Of a stretch of DNA of 64,000 nucleotides, positions 1-10,838 are shown piece by piece; positions within the stretch are counted from its first letter, which is position 1, and every line of letters begins with the position of its first letter. Both the position numbers and the translations under genes were made by a program. Below the pieces are notes generated by a model. It did not search any database. It worked only from the letters and a program-made list of their open reading frames with translations, and had not been told where the DNA came from. Origin of the DNA: Isoetes taiwanensis (taxonomy: Eukaryota; Streptophyta; Lycopodiopsida; Isoetales; Isoetaceae); assembly GCA_021234155.1 (NCBI GenBank), contig JAJEKV010000004.1, forward strand, positions 21,247,619-21,311,618. The letters are read 5' to 3'.

Positions 1-249
1 ACAACTACACCTGTCTCAGTACCTACCCAAATGAAGTTTACGGACCTCTTGAAACTTTGTTTGTGAGGCAAGCACAGCAGATGCCATATACACATGAGTG
101 TTGCTGAGAACCTGCTTAGAAACTACTATCCGCCCTGCCAGAGCAAGCTTAGCTGTATTCCACCAAAAAAGTTTTTTACGCAGGCCTTCCACTATAACAT
201 CCCATGCATCTGAAGTAGAGTATGTATACCTACAGGAATGCCCAAGAGT

Positions 250-951
250 TTAGTAGCCTTCCCTTGAGGAAGCACTTTCCACGGATACTCGTAACCACAG
301 GGAGGAACATCCACATCCACATAAAACAGAGCACTTTAGCGACCCAACAAGAACCCCGGATGCCAAGGAGAAAGAGTCCAGCAAAAGCTTAGTATTCTGA
401 AGATTATCATCCTCAGCCACTAGAAAGAGAAATGTATCATCGGCATACTGATTACACACTTCTTGAGAACCATCCTCCATAGTCAATCCCTGAATTATGC
501 CATATTGAGTAGCCGAAGAGAGTAGCTGGGACAATACCTCTGCCACAATAGTGAACAATAACGGGGCCAGGGGACATCCTTGTCGAACTCCTCTACCAAC
601 AGGAAACACAGCCGACGGTTCTCCCTGAAAAAGCATAGTAGACCGAGCAGAAAGATGGAGCTTCATAACATCTCTGGTAAACAATTCTCCAAATCCCAAT
701 GTCAGAAGGTATTTTTGTGGGAAATTCCAATCTATATTGTCATAGGCTTTAGCAAAATCCAATTTGAGATATACAATGTGCTGACCCTTAAGACGTGCCC
801 AATACATTCCCTCATAAGCTGCAGCCACTTTATCAAGAATACAACGCTTAGGTAAAAATCCTGATTGTGTGAAGGAGATAGACTGCCAAGATATCCTTCA
901 CTTTCTCTACCAAGGCCTTAGCAAAGATCTTGTACACCGTAGATAGCAAAG
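250..951 (-). pseudogene. LINE reverse transcriptase palm domain (L1-type)
   Basis: This segment encodes the RT fingers and palm that copy the LINE RNA at a nicked target. The piece 828-250 shows LKLDFAKAYDNIDW (motif A), GVRQGCPLAPLLF (motif B) and QYADDT (motif C with the two catalytic Asp). The stretch 830-951 continues the RT from the upstream ORF but in another frame. The end of the 828-250 frame reads into cysteine-rich nonsense, so a further frameshift is likely near 350. It is part of the same dead ORF2 as the two pieces to its right. Confidence 0.85.
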
Positions 952-1551
952 TTATAAATCCGAGATAGTTTTAGGCTCTTTGCACTTAGGAATAAGGGAA
1001 ATGCAACTAGTGTTGATGATCTTATCTAAGCTCCTGAACTGGCGAAACTCAGAGAAAGCATTGAAGACGTCATCACCAAGCCCATTCCAATAAGCTTGGA
1101 AAAACTCTGCAGGAAAACCATCCAAGCCTGGGCACTTATTCTTCTTTAAAGAATGCAAATCATTGACAGTAATAGTTGATTCCAACTGAACACACTGCTG
1201 TGGGGAAATAATAGGATGGATCTTAGATAAAACTGCCTCATGTATGTCCTCTTGGAAGGGCAGAGATTGATCAGCAAAAAAAGCAGAAAAATGATCAAAA
1301 AGGAACTGCTTCAATTGTGCAGCATCAGAAATTTCAGAGCCATCAGGTAGAAGTAGCGAAGATATGGAGCTTGACACACGTCTTCTCCTTGCTGCCCTAA
1401 AGAAGAAGTGAGAGCACCTATCTCCCAATTTAAACCAATCCACACCGGCCTTAACGTGAGCTTGAGTTGCTTGTATAGACTCAATATTTCTTATTTCTGC
1501 CAATAACTCTTTCTCTCGAATAACTGATGAAGGGGCTTGTGAACGACACAT
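952..1551 (-). pseudogene. LINE ORF2 linker and RT N-terminus
   Basis: About 199 residues are open on the minus strand. The N-terminal half matches the linker between endonuclease and RT of plant L1 ORF2: WFKLGDRCSHFFF is the usual conserved box. The second half has KKNKCPGLDGFPAEFFQAYW, the RT motif that opens the fingers, and SLIPKCKEP, the start of the next RT motif. The frame is lost at 952 and resumes in a neighbouring frame. Bases 1552-1847 must also belong to ORF2 by position, but I could not follow one open frame there. Confidence 0.8.
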
Positions 1552-1847
1552 TTAAAGCTCCATATACAAAGCTAGTAGCCGCCCTCTAGTTGCCTGTGCC
1601 TTCCTACGTCCCCATTGCTTAGCAAAGGATTTAACTGCAGCCAAAGCGTCAACAACCCCAGACATACCTCAAAGACGAGAAAATGTAAAGGACCAGGCAT
1701 GCCTGCAGCCATCAGTAAACTCTGGGTCTGACAAATATCGAGTGTTAATCTTGGAATAGGTTCTTGTAGCTCATTGTGGATTGTGATCAGATATAGAACT
1801 ATCCAACATATTTGTCTTTCGCAAGTTACCCAGTAATCCAGCAGCTA

Positions 1848-2459
1848 TTACATTATAATACCCACGATCATGCCGAGCGTAAGCTCTACCTGGTCCAGTC
1901 CAGCCATTACACCACGTAAAAGACTGGTCTCGTCAACCTCTACCATTCTGCAGTCCAGCATAAGCTGCCTCCACTGCTCACGTTCAAATCCTTGAATGAC
2001 CTGTGTACCCCTACCACACCTATCTGCTTCAAACTCAACCATATTAAAATCACCAACTAGTAGCCATGCTACATTATGACCGAGCTGCATAATCTTACTC
2101 CGTAAAGTGGCCCACAGAGAGCCCCGCTGACGTGGCTGATTAGGTGCATACACATTCACAATCCCCCACTCTTGCCCCTTATCCATCCATTTGACTATTA
2201 TCCACTGTCTAAATCTGTCTACTTGAGCAAAAGTAATATTAAGGGAAGGTTTCCAAGCAGTGAGGACTCTAGCCTTAGCTGAGTTAGAAGCAGCAACCAA
2301 GACATTGTAATGAGGACCCACAATTGCAGCCAGCTTCTGCACCCCACCTTTACAGCATTTGTGCTCTTGAAGACAATAAAAATCCATCGAAAACTTAGAA
2401 AGATAATTAGATAGCCTGCTCCTTTTACAGAGAGGAGGCTCCCCCTTACCAATTTCCAA
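1848..2459 (-). pseudogene. LINE apurinic/apyrimidinic endonuclease domain
   Basis: About 203 residues form the N-terminal endonuclease that nicks target DNA for L1 reverse transcription. Visible hallmarks are DFYCLQEHK (catalytic Glu strand), GIVNVYAPN and LLVGDFNMV (the GDFN box). The first motif expected in this fold, SWNVRG, is missing from this strand and occurs just to the right on the opposite strand at 2537-2566. The C-terminal DHxP box is not visible, because the frame drifts after the LDC segment. Confidence 0.85.
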
Positions 2460-2536
2460 AACACAATGGGCAGATCTCCCAATTGATGATGCTGCTGAGA
2501 TGGATGTAGAACATCATCATACATCTTGATGAACAT

Positions 2537-2566
2537 ACTCTCTTGGAACGTGAGGGGAGTAGCTTC
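2537..2566 (+). other. Inverted start of the LINE endonuclease
   Basis: On the plus strand these bases translate as ILSWNVRGVA, the first conserved motif of an L1 endonuclease. The rest of that domain lies immediately to the left on the minus strand and starts just after this motif. The inverted piece probably runs from about 2460 to 2566 and fits a 5' inversion made during target-primed insertion. Confidence 0.6.
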
Positions 2567-2599
2567 TTCCCCAACTTTTATTTGTTTTAAACTATTGTG

Positions 2600-3729
2600 C
2601 ACTCAAATACATTCAATGGAATGGAATTAGCCAAATTCTATTACAAAGGAGAACTCACCAAGAGTTATTTAATTTTTTACATTCTAATAGTGCCCCTATG
2701 TTGCATGGTCTTTGCACAAGGAATTCCTCAGTTAACCTTGTTAGTTGGCCTAGACGTTTGTTGAAATGGAATTAGATAAGTCGGAGGGCAGAGCAAAGAT
2801 AGATGATTAGGATTGCTGCATAAAACATTTGGATTTGCATATGTCAATAGTTATGATCCAAATCAAGCCTTGCCTTTCTATAATTGGCCTGGCTATTCAT
2901 TTAGATTAAAAGACCTTTTTCTTTTCCCTATTAAAGTTTTGTCCACTTCATTTCATGTATGGAACCAAATATATAGGACTGTTTGCAATTTCATAGGAAT
3001 CTGCCCTATTAAAGCAATATATAGAAACATGTTAATGAGGTTTTTTATTTCGATTTAGTAGTGTGGTTACTATTTCCCAACCATTGTACACTAGTGCTTT
3101 CTGGAAGCAAAAATATGCTTTATTATATGTTTCAATGTCTTCCGTTGTTCGCCAACAATAGGAACTTCGAAATCATGAAATTCATCATATATGGCTAAAC
3201 TTACCTACTTCAAATTTTTCCTTATGGGAAACCCTGCTCCCTGGACAACAAGCACGTGATAGATCCGACTTGATTGCATGTATATATCACACAAAGATCA
3301 AGCTGGTTTTCCACGACCTCTTTGACAATGATATCTTGGGCAAGGTAAATGCGCACATATACATGATAGAGTTTCAGAAATGAGGGCGGCCACATTGCCA
3401 CCTCCTCATGATTTTAGAGCAAGAAGATAGGATCTGGGATAGCAGTGCCATTGACAGCGTCACGAGTGCTGAGGTACCAGGTCCAGAAAACCCTGATTAG
3501 CGAGAGATTATCATCAAGCATATGGTCCACGGCCCATGTGGCCCCACTCAACCCTAAAGCTCCTTGCATGGAGGCCAAGGAAAGAAGCTTGACAAAGGAA
3601 CGCACAAAGGGATTTCCAAAGCCATTATGAGCATTCTAGAGTCAACACAAATAGTTTCTCAAAGTATAGAAGATGGGATAGAGGCCACTTTATGAGGGGC
3701 GACACGCCTGATAGATATATATATATATA
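2600..3729. other. No gene recognised
   Basis: AT-rich sequence without a recognisable domain. The only ORFs (for example 2813-3058 plus) are short, hydrophobic and typical of chance. A short TA microsatellite ends the stretch near 3730. Confidence 0.6.
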
Positions 3730-3995
3730 TATTTTTGACGAACGAAAGCCAAAAAGTTTATTAATCAGATGAAATGTACAAAGTTTACATGTCTCATCTA
3801 ACTGTGTAAGCACAAAGAAGATGCCACAGGAGCACGAGCCTGGAGCACAATGTGCTTACTCCAGAAAGGGAGACTAACGATAAGAATCAATGCGAAGACA
3901 CTGGATCCAGATGCGTTCCATCATTTCTGAATCAAGAGAGGAGCATTCATAGGCTGTCAGTATCTTTTTCTGGGCCACAATAGATAGATAGTGCT
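3715..3995 (-). mobile_element. Possible LINE 3' end
   Basis: Read on the minus strand this has a short open stretch ending in CLRIDSYR and a stop, then an AATAAA-type signal near 3758, then TTCGTTCGTC followed by an A/TA tail at 3715-3735. The 3' arrangement resembles the L1 3' ends at 37100-37147 and 49519-49623. The coding part is too short to prove the family. Confidence 0.3.
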
Positions 3996-4039
3996 CCTTG
4001 TGCTCCACAATCGATGGCTAAATCAAAAGTACGAGGCCC

Positions 4040-4366
4040 ATATCAATGTAGAGCAAAGTGCATCTACAAGTACATCCACAAAGGGCATCATCGAGCATCT
4101 ACCAAGGTCAATATGTAGAGCCAACAGATGAATCCATACCCACATCCAATTGGGACGCTATATAATAATACCTTGACACGAAATATGTGCATGCACCTGA
4201 AGCCATGTGGAGGCTATACGGGTTCAAGATGCACGACAACTCTCATTCAATACACAAGTTACCTATTCACCTGCCAAACAACGAAGCTGTCTACTATCAA
4301 GAAGGCCATCAAAGCCCACATTTATATAGGGTTGACCGATGAAGAACCTAAAGTCATTGCAGTGAG
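4040..4366 (+). pseudogene. Helitron Rep/helicase fragment
   Basis: Two pieces in different frames match the segment between the Rep and helicase domains of plant Helitrons. The first reads YEAHINVE then KCIYKYIHKGHHRA (Helitron KYxYKYxxKGHDR box). The second reads AMWRLYGFKMHDNSH then LPIHLPNNEAVYYQEG (Helitron CWRIFGFxMHDxSP and HLPNxQxVYF boxes). Frameshifts separate them, and neither the catalytic HUH Tyr motif nor the helicase motifs are present. Only about 330 bases of a rolling-circle transposon gene survive. Confidence 0.75.
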
Positions 4367-4489
4367 TCACAACTTAGACAACGACTTCAGGTTAAAGATG
4401 AGCCTAATAGATAAAATCCAGTTTATACATAGGGAGTTTATTGAATTCAAGAACCAACATGGTGGCGACTTCAAGAAGTAGAAAAATAT

Positions 4490-6485
4490 GTTACAGCAAC
4501 TTCGCGAGGTTTATGCCACAGAATGTTGCTTGAGCTATGACACAGACAAGAAGCCCCACATGGCTGTGAAGCAGTACGACAATTACTTTCAACTGGCTTT
4601 TTGAGAAGACCAGGTGAGTTCTTTACTTACTCTGTAGAAGCCTTTTAGCTTACACTTTAAACACAAGTTCTTTGTTAAATACACTACCTCTAGAAGGAAG
4701 AATTTCCACTGACATGGTATAAATTCATGCCATTGTCTAACATCAAACGCAAAGTGACGGTACAAATTTATACTGCTAGGAGTCTAGATTTCAGCCTCAT
4801 CTTTTGTGTTCACGGTATAAATTTATACCACAGGCATCCTCGTATAAATTTATACCGCTTGGTCTTGTTAGTCCTGGCTGTCTTCCATGTTCAAAGGCAT
4901 AAACCCAGGGGATCCACCTTCTTTCTAAGGGATATGCCACCTGCGTGCATAGGGTAGCCAAAAAACCCCTAGTATACGTGTTTCTGATAAGCAAATTTGA
5001 CCCCTTTCTGCATGGTTTTACAACTAGAAGAACATCCCAAAACCCCTATCTATGACCCCTAGTATACATACGGAAAAGGGTAAAAAATCACCCCCTCCCA
5101 TTGATGCACGTGGTTTTGACAGTTTCCACAAGGGGACACCCCCTTGGGCATAAATTTATACAGACAACAGCCTCGGTATAAATTATAGCGCTTACTTTCT
5201 GTAACTATTACCCGACTGCTTGGTGTGCTTTAGTACTTGCTACTTCTAGAACTAAGCTATTTGTTGTAAATGGTTTTCAAGGTGTGGGACATACAAGAAA
5301 GAATATTTTGTATGTTCAAGGAAGGAGAACTAAAAGAGAAAACAAGCAACTCTGACAAGAAAACAAAGAAAAACATTGAAGCTAAACAAAAAAATATTAG
5401 CATTGTGCTATGGACCCAAAATCAAGGATTGAAAAGCAAAGAAATAACTGTGAGGCCGTTAGAGAAGGTTGTTGCAAAAGAGTTTACGCTTGATGAAATG
5501 GCCAAAGAAGCCAAAACCTAAGTTGTCTTGAGAATTGTTGCATTCTTTCTGTAGATTGTGATTGGTGCCCTCTCTCTTATTGCAGTCAAAGGGACATTGT
5601 CACTTGCCAGTTTGAACTTATGAAGCAACTCAATCTAGCAGTGTGGGAGGAGTGCAAGCGTCTTTACCCAGCAAGTACAACTGAAAGCATTATAAGAGAA
5701 CATGCAATCAACTTTAGTAGCAGGGTATGTACATTTAGCCCTTGATTCAAGATTTTGCTTCTTACTGTCTGTCGCTTTATGAAACAAGAAGAAAGGATTA
5801 CCTACAAGGTCTTTAAACCTAGTTCAGAGAGCCAAAGAAGAAAGGCACAGACTGAAGGCCATTGAACAAGGAAAAGAAATTGCAACAAGCAGTTCGGAGG
5901 GTGATTATGAAAGATTTACAACCTTTGGACATGACTGCTTGTACAAGATAGTGCATGGCGACTGCACTATGCTGCAAAATGTGGTCGAAAAGCAAAACTT
6001 TACTCTGTGCACAGCTGACATATCTTATGGGTTCAAGATAAAGGACGATTTTTTTTTTTATGATGAGGCCTTCTCACCCTTGCAAGTTCGAGCGTTCTTG
6101 GATGGCCTTAAAGCAGTCGCATTGTCTCCCAATTGGCATGTCGTTGTTTTCCATTCAGACTTGTAAACCATATCTATGCTCAAGCCCATGGATGTGGTTT
6201 GCAACGTTGGTTTGAAGAATTGTATCAAGTAAAGTCTATAGCCATCCGGTGTAAATTTATACCGTCTTCCTTATTTTCTAACTTCATCTTTCCAGGTTGA
6301 AGACGAATGTAAAGGGACATGGTGGAGGTCCTAAGTTGGTTAACTACTTCGAGCACTTCCACGTGGGGTATTACAGCGTCGACACTAAGAAAACCATGGT
6401 CCCTTTTAACACACGAGAAGAAAAGTCGCCTCCTTGCAATGCTTTCCAGTTCACTGCTATGCTATAGAAGTTACGGGATCTTCAA
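4490..6485 (+). pseudogene. N6-adenine DNA methyltransferase-like gene, decayed
   Basis: A multi-exon plus-strand gene. The exon at about 5586-5724 ends at a GTATGT donor. The next runs about 5789-6227 and ends at a GTAAAG donor; the last starts after a CAG acceptor at about 6296. In the main exon, YKIVHGDCTMLQNV then TLCTADISYGF follow the pattern of N6-adenine methylases, GDxxxxL then a DPPY-type box. The last exon has HGGGPKLVNYFEHFHVGYYS and MVPFNTREEK, matching the downstream part of the fold. The DPPY Pro is replaced by Ser, and in-frame stops occur at about 6165 and 6468. An upstream exon at 5280-5521 is Lys-rich. Its setting beside a Helitron fragment suggests a transposon-borne methylase; the family call is mine from motif order. 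Confidence 0.5.
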
Positions 6486-6820
6486 CGTCAAGGTGCAGTG
6501 GTTTCTCGCTATCTGGGAAAAGGTTAAATCAAGGAAGAGAGGAAGGATTGAGAAATGGTGTGCCAAGAATGCCTCTGGAGGAATACAGCCGCCTATCACA
6601 GGGAGGCGTGAAGACGAGGTTGAGTTTGTTGACCTTGAGCCGTAGAAGAAGAGACCGCAAAGAAACCCACTGAAATTGCTTTGCAAGCAGAAACAATAGT
6701 CTCTAGCTAGGTGCTCTCTTAAGAAGAAGAACCAAAAGAAGATGAGAGCCATGTTGACTGGGATTAGCCACCACCCAAGGTATAGATTTATACTGCTAGG
6801 TGTCGGTATAAATTTATACC
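4716..6820. repeat. Interspersed 16-bp palindrome GGTATAAATTTATACC
   Basis: Nine copies of a near-perfect palindrome lie at about 4716, 4759, 4814, 4841, 5148, 5175, 6248, 6779 and 6805. The copies at 4814 and 6805 are perfect; the others differ at one to three bases. They sit in the introns and flanks of the methylase-like gene and stop just before the LTR element at 6985. Confidence 0.85.
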
Positions 6821-6979
6821 GCTAGGTCCTATGTCAAGCTGTAATCTTTTGACTTCAATTTATTTGTGATATGTACCATGCCCTATTTATTTCCTATGGA
6901 AGGAACTTTGTAACATCTTTTTATGATATTTATCTGTACCCTTGCTTCTACAGGGGTAATTTTAAGAAGTTTGTTCAAC

Positions 6980-6984
6980 TGCAT
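6980..6984. repeat. Target site duplication, left copy (CTGCA)
   Basis: CTGCA directly precedes the left LTR and is repeated exactly after the right LTR at 20315-20319. A 5-bp duplication is normal for Ty3/Gypsy integration. Confidence 0.9.
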
Positions 6985-8631
6985 GTGACGTCCCCTACTC
7001 GTATACGGTGCACTCACCGTATACAAACAGGAGTTCATCCCCCATACCAGCTCCATGCTAATACAGGGCCCTCCACATGACACTGCAACCGTGTCGGGTT
7101 CCAGTGGGAAGAGTGGAAGGGTCATTGCACCCCGTCTTCCTCAGGGCCTACCTAGCTGCGGAAGCGTAAACATACATATCAGTAGCACATACATCAACAT
7201 CATGTGACCATCTCGAAGGATGGTCCTCCACATATCTGCATAGACAAATATCAGCACATCACATAGGGGATCCTACCCAAGGCTCAGACTCAAAGGATGA
7301 CTGACGGCTTGGGTCTCCAGAGTTCATTGCGCATGTAATTCATGGCAATGGATTTGGCTGGCATATGAGCATGGCTTAGGGTTGTCCACTCCATTCGCCC
7401 CTCCTGTGCACACTTTGCAGAGTGGTCTGACAAGTGTCGGGACCTGACTGTAGCCCACCGGATGCATAGCCAAAAGGGCTATTCCTGGGTTCCATCTCCC
7501 CAGTTCCGATGGGGCAGGTAGGGATCACTCCCTCCAGAGGTCTACATGCTGACTCAAGGTGACTAGAGGGCCACCGCCTTTGATTCGGATTGAACCCACT
7601 GGAAAGTGTACACCACTTCACGGGTGTCGAGCCCATGCCTTACCCGCACTCGGTGGTAAGCCATTAGACCTAGTCACAATGATCCCCGGTAGCACTAACA
7701 CACCATAGGGATCGTTCAAGAGTCAGGACACGAACCTCCTTCTCAGCCAGTCTGGCCCCTTCACCCACATCCCGGTGTGGTTCTTGTGCACAGGCCGAAT
7801 CTACAGTGTGCTAGAGAGGCTACTCTAGGAGCATCAACTACAAAGCTTTAGGTCTCTACCCCCCTTCCCAATACAAGGAGTTCATAGAGATACATCATCC
7901 ATATACATCACAGAAGAACTAAAGAACAAGATCTAACCTACAACATAGAGTTAGGTTCTTTAGTTAGAATCTGCTATCTAGAGATCTAGAGGGCTGCTAT
8001 GGCCAATCTAATAGGCTAAACCTACTGATTCAATGACTAAAATAGGGTTTAGACTATCTAATTGGCCAAATACCTGATCCTTGAGGGGCTCCTCCTGACC
8101 TGAGCTCGACCATCCTGCTGAAACGCTCGAATCTAGAGAAACTAAGGATGCAATTCTCCTAGTCAGAGTCTGGGATGCGGTTTTGGCTGTTGAGGCAGCC
8201 AAAACAGAGTTCTGAAGCCCTAAAATCGAAAATTGGGCTAGTTAGGGTTTCCTACCCTATATAGACAAGGGGGTTGGTTAGGGTTTCCAATTATCCCCTT
8301 TTGGCATGTGGGATAATTGGAAATGGGCCCACTTGCCTTTAAGGGCTAGGTGGCCAAATGTGCACACATGGCAATGTGTGCCCACATTAATGTGTACATT
8401 GGAAAATGTGCACATTAATTGCACCTATGGGTGTGGCCCACTTGGCAATGTGTGCTCCATTAATGTGTTCATTGGAAAATGTGCACATTAATAGTTGCAC
8501 ATATTTCTGGCAAGTTGCCCCCTAGGGCTACTCACCTGGCTACACGCTAGCGTACACGCCACCGGAGTGGCGGTACGCTGACGAGGCAAAGACGCGATAC
8601 GCTCGGGCGATATCGTGGCCGGAACGCCACA
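6985..8631 (-). repeat. 3' LTR of the chromovirus
   Basis: Nearly the same sequence recurs at 18658-20314. It starts TGTGACGTCCCC and ends GGAACGCCACA on the plus strand. The middle (about 7650-8520) is almost identical to the other LTR, while the outer ~200 bases at each end differ by many substitutions and single-base indels. It contains a short internal repeat built on GTGCACATTAAT. The 64-residue ORF present in both LTRs is not supported as a gene. Confidence 0.95.
8257..8264 (-). promoter_or_regulatory. LTR TATA box (3' LTR)
   Basis: CTATATAG on the minus strand, inside the nearly identical part of both LTRs and at the expected U3/R position. The matching box in the active 5' LTR is at 19936-19943. 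Confidence 0.5.
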
Positions 8632-8644
8632 TTCTCCCCACCTT
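8632..8644 (-). other. Polypurine tract of the chromovirus
   Basis: On the minus strand AAGGTGGGGAGAA directly abuts the 3' LTR. A purine run in this place primes second-strand DNA synthesis in LTR elements. Confidence 0.85.
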
Positions 8645-9491
8645 GAAATGATGTCGCCCGGCAAGATCGCGGGTCTCCCCACCTTGGGATCAACCTAACC
8701 TGCAACAACTTGATACATACGATCGCTACTATAATTCCTACACATTTATTAAAATTACCTTAAGGTAATATTTTTATGACATTATCACATTGTTGTATTA
8801 TAACATAACTTATCAATTCACAACATTACTAACAGATTACTCCAAAATTCACTTAACATTACAATTAAGTTTATCAAAATTTAGAATTAACGTCCGAGGT
8901 ACTCTTCATTCCTTGCAACACATTCCAACAAAATTTGTGTTGCAAGTCTTCGTAGCCCGACCTCCTTGCCCTCCCGGGAGCTCATCGCTCGCAGGGTCAC
9001 CACGTTAGTACCATTTAATTATTAAATAAAATTTTGGTTATATGGTGACCACCCCACCTATCTACATGGATGCATGGCTAATCTCCGCCAGAGGAAGAGG
9101 GTGAATCTTCCATTATGGTCATGAGAGGCGCCTATATGCCTATATGCCGCTCATGCCTACACCTCTAGTTGCCCCGTGGAGGATATCCCTCGGCGTGGGG
9201 GGGCTGAAGGATAGATTCCTCCTATCAAAGCATATATGGGGCTAAAGGTGCTTTCCCTATCAATGCATTCCTTCATGACCTCCTTTTCTCGAGGTCGTCT
9301 ACTTCGTGGGGACGTAAGTAGACTTCCTAATCTACCTTCCACTTTCGCCCCAAGCGGAAACGCGGTCATGCCTACATTGACATTACACCACGCCCTAGAG
9401 ATCACCGTAGTGGTCCCATCATCGGTAACAACGCATGCGACCCATACTAAGCATAGGTTGCGTGCGTAGATTAATCTTAACTACACCAGAA
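8645..9491 (-). other. Untranslated segment between pol and polypurine tract
   Basis: No domain is visible on either strand. It is the 3' noncoding part of the chromovirus and includes AT-rich sequence at 8700-8900 and 9000-9040. Confidence 0.5.
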
Positions 9492-9830
9492 TTAACCTAC
9501 ACAAATCGACATGCCTGAGCCGATTTCTTCGGAGATGACCTTGCCGTCCCATTGCTCCATAAACTGTGGATACTGCTTTACTAAATCTTTCTTAAGTACC
9601 CACGTCGCGTCTTCCACTGGTAAGTGTTTCCACTTGACCAAATACTGGAGGAACTCTGATCTCCTCGTTTTCTTGAAAGCTTTATCAAGAATCAATTCTG
9701 GAACTATTTCCAGCTGCTCCTCCGTCATTTCCAACAACGTTGGCAAATCCAAGACTTCGTCTGGATTTGGAGTATGCTTCTTCAACAAACTCACGTGGAA
9801 GACCTTATGAATCTTTAGGTGTGCTGGCAA
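9492..9830 (-). pseudogene. Integrase C-terminus with chromodomain
   Basis: These 112 residues end the pol polyprotein. Residues 7-19 (IHKVFHVSLLKKH) are the conserved GPY/F-adjacent end of Gypsy integrases. Residues about 44-90 form a chromodomain: VPELILDKAFKKTRR, then EFLQYLVKWKHLP, then EDATWVLKKDLVKQYPQF. The Tyr-x-x-x-Trp (YLVKW) and ATW aromatic positions are present, so the methyl-lysine pocket may be partly kept. In chromoviruses this module tethers integrase to histone H3 in silent chromatin. It is in a different frame from the integrase core, so a frameshift lies between about 9830 and 10127. Confidence 0.85.
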
Positions 9831-10126
9831 GTCTAGCTTGTAGGCTTGATTACCTACTCTCTCGACTATTCTGAAAGGTCCAGCCCACCTTGGAGCAAGC
9901 TTCTTGCAATTCCGATCCCCGAAGCCGCCGCTTCACCTTGATCTTGAGCCAAACATCATCTCCAACTTTGAACTCTCTTTATCGTTCGATGCTTGTCGGC
10001 GATGCTCTTTTTGTCGACTTCTTGCTGCTAGCGGATACCCTCGAACCTCTTCCACAAGCCGCGTGATATCCGCCAACATCCGCTGCGAAACTTCCACTTT
10101 TGACGGGGTTGTGCCAAGTGTCCGAG

Positions 10127-10838
10127 TTAGCAGCGATAGCCGTAATTGATCATAAACGGCGACATTTGGGATGATTCCCGCTTGGTGCTATTGTATGCAA
10201 ACTCCACCAAGTGAATAAATTCTTCCCACATACTTTGCTTATTCCGACATAGTTTTGTAGCATGTCCTCTAAAATCCTGTTGGTCCGCTCGCCCGCCATC
10301 CGCCCGAGGATGATATGCCGTGCTCATGGATAGCTTCGTGCGGATTGTCGCAAAGAGGTCTTGCCAAAAGGCGCCATGAACTTGGATCCCCTGCCGGAGA
10401 TGATCTCCTTGGCATGCCATGAAGCCTGAAGATCTCTTTGGTGAAGAGCTTTCTTTGTATCCATAGTCAGACGTGGTCCCCGCAAGGCACAAAATGTGCC
10501 ATCTTAGACAACTTGTCGACCACTACCATCAAGGCATCCTTCCCCTTGCTGTCCCTTGGGAGTCCCTGCGTGATGAAGTCCATGCCGATTACCTCCCACT
10601 TAGCGTTTGGCATCGCTAATGGCTCTAATGCCCCGGAATTAAGCTGCTCCGCCACGTCCTGGCGGCATAGCCGACATTCCTTGATGTAGCGAGCTATTTG
10701 CTTCTTCATTCCTGGCCAATAATAGCTGCCTGCAAGACTTTGAAATATGTTTTCATGAATCCCGCATGGCCAGCTATTGGGCTGTTGTGCGTGTCGTGGA
10801 GGATCAATTTCCTTACATCTGATGATTCGGGTACGCAC
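10127..10838 (-). pseudogene. Integrase catalytic core, frameshifted
   Basis: Integrase inserts the element cDNA into host DNA. The piece 10838-10467 shows [20 protein letters not shown] and CRQ (second half of the HHCC zinc finger), then WEVIGMDFITQGLP (first catalytic Asp) and DALMVVVDKLSKMAHFVP. The next piece (10492-10127, another frame) shows STAYHPRADGG and WEEFIHLVEFAYNST, the region after the second Asp that leads to the catalytic Glu. The segment around the second Asp (GDHLRQGIQVHGAFWQDLF) has lost the normal D-x-G reading. At least two frame changes are present. Confidence 0.85.

Larger units (their letters stand above)
1..2566 (-). mobile_element. L1-type LINE, 3' end outside window, 5' end inverted
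   Basis: A non-LTR retrotransposon read on the minus strand. From right to left it shows an apurinic endonuclease domain, a linker and a reverse transcriptase with a YADD catalytic box, which is the order of an L1-type ORF2. No ORF1 is seen. The frame is broken several times, so the copy is dead. The right end is near 2566, where a short piece of the endonuclease start lies in the opposite orientation. The 3' end and tail lie before base 1. Confidence 0.85.

Noticed and set aside
2813-3058. 81-residue plus-strand ORF
   Set aside because: Hydrophobic, AT-rich, no domain, no neighbouring exons; chance length.
8008-8202. 64-residue ORF repeated at 19687-19881
   Set aside because: Its conservation is explained by the two LTRs being copies of each other; composition and lack of any domain give no support for a gene.
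9904-10149. Plus-strand ORFs across the pol region (9511-13982)
   Set aside because: Shadows of gag-pol on the other strand; codons follow the complementary frame.
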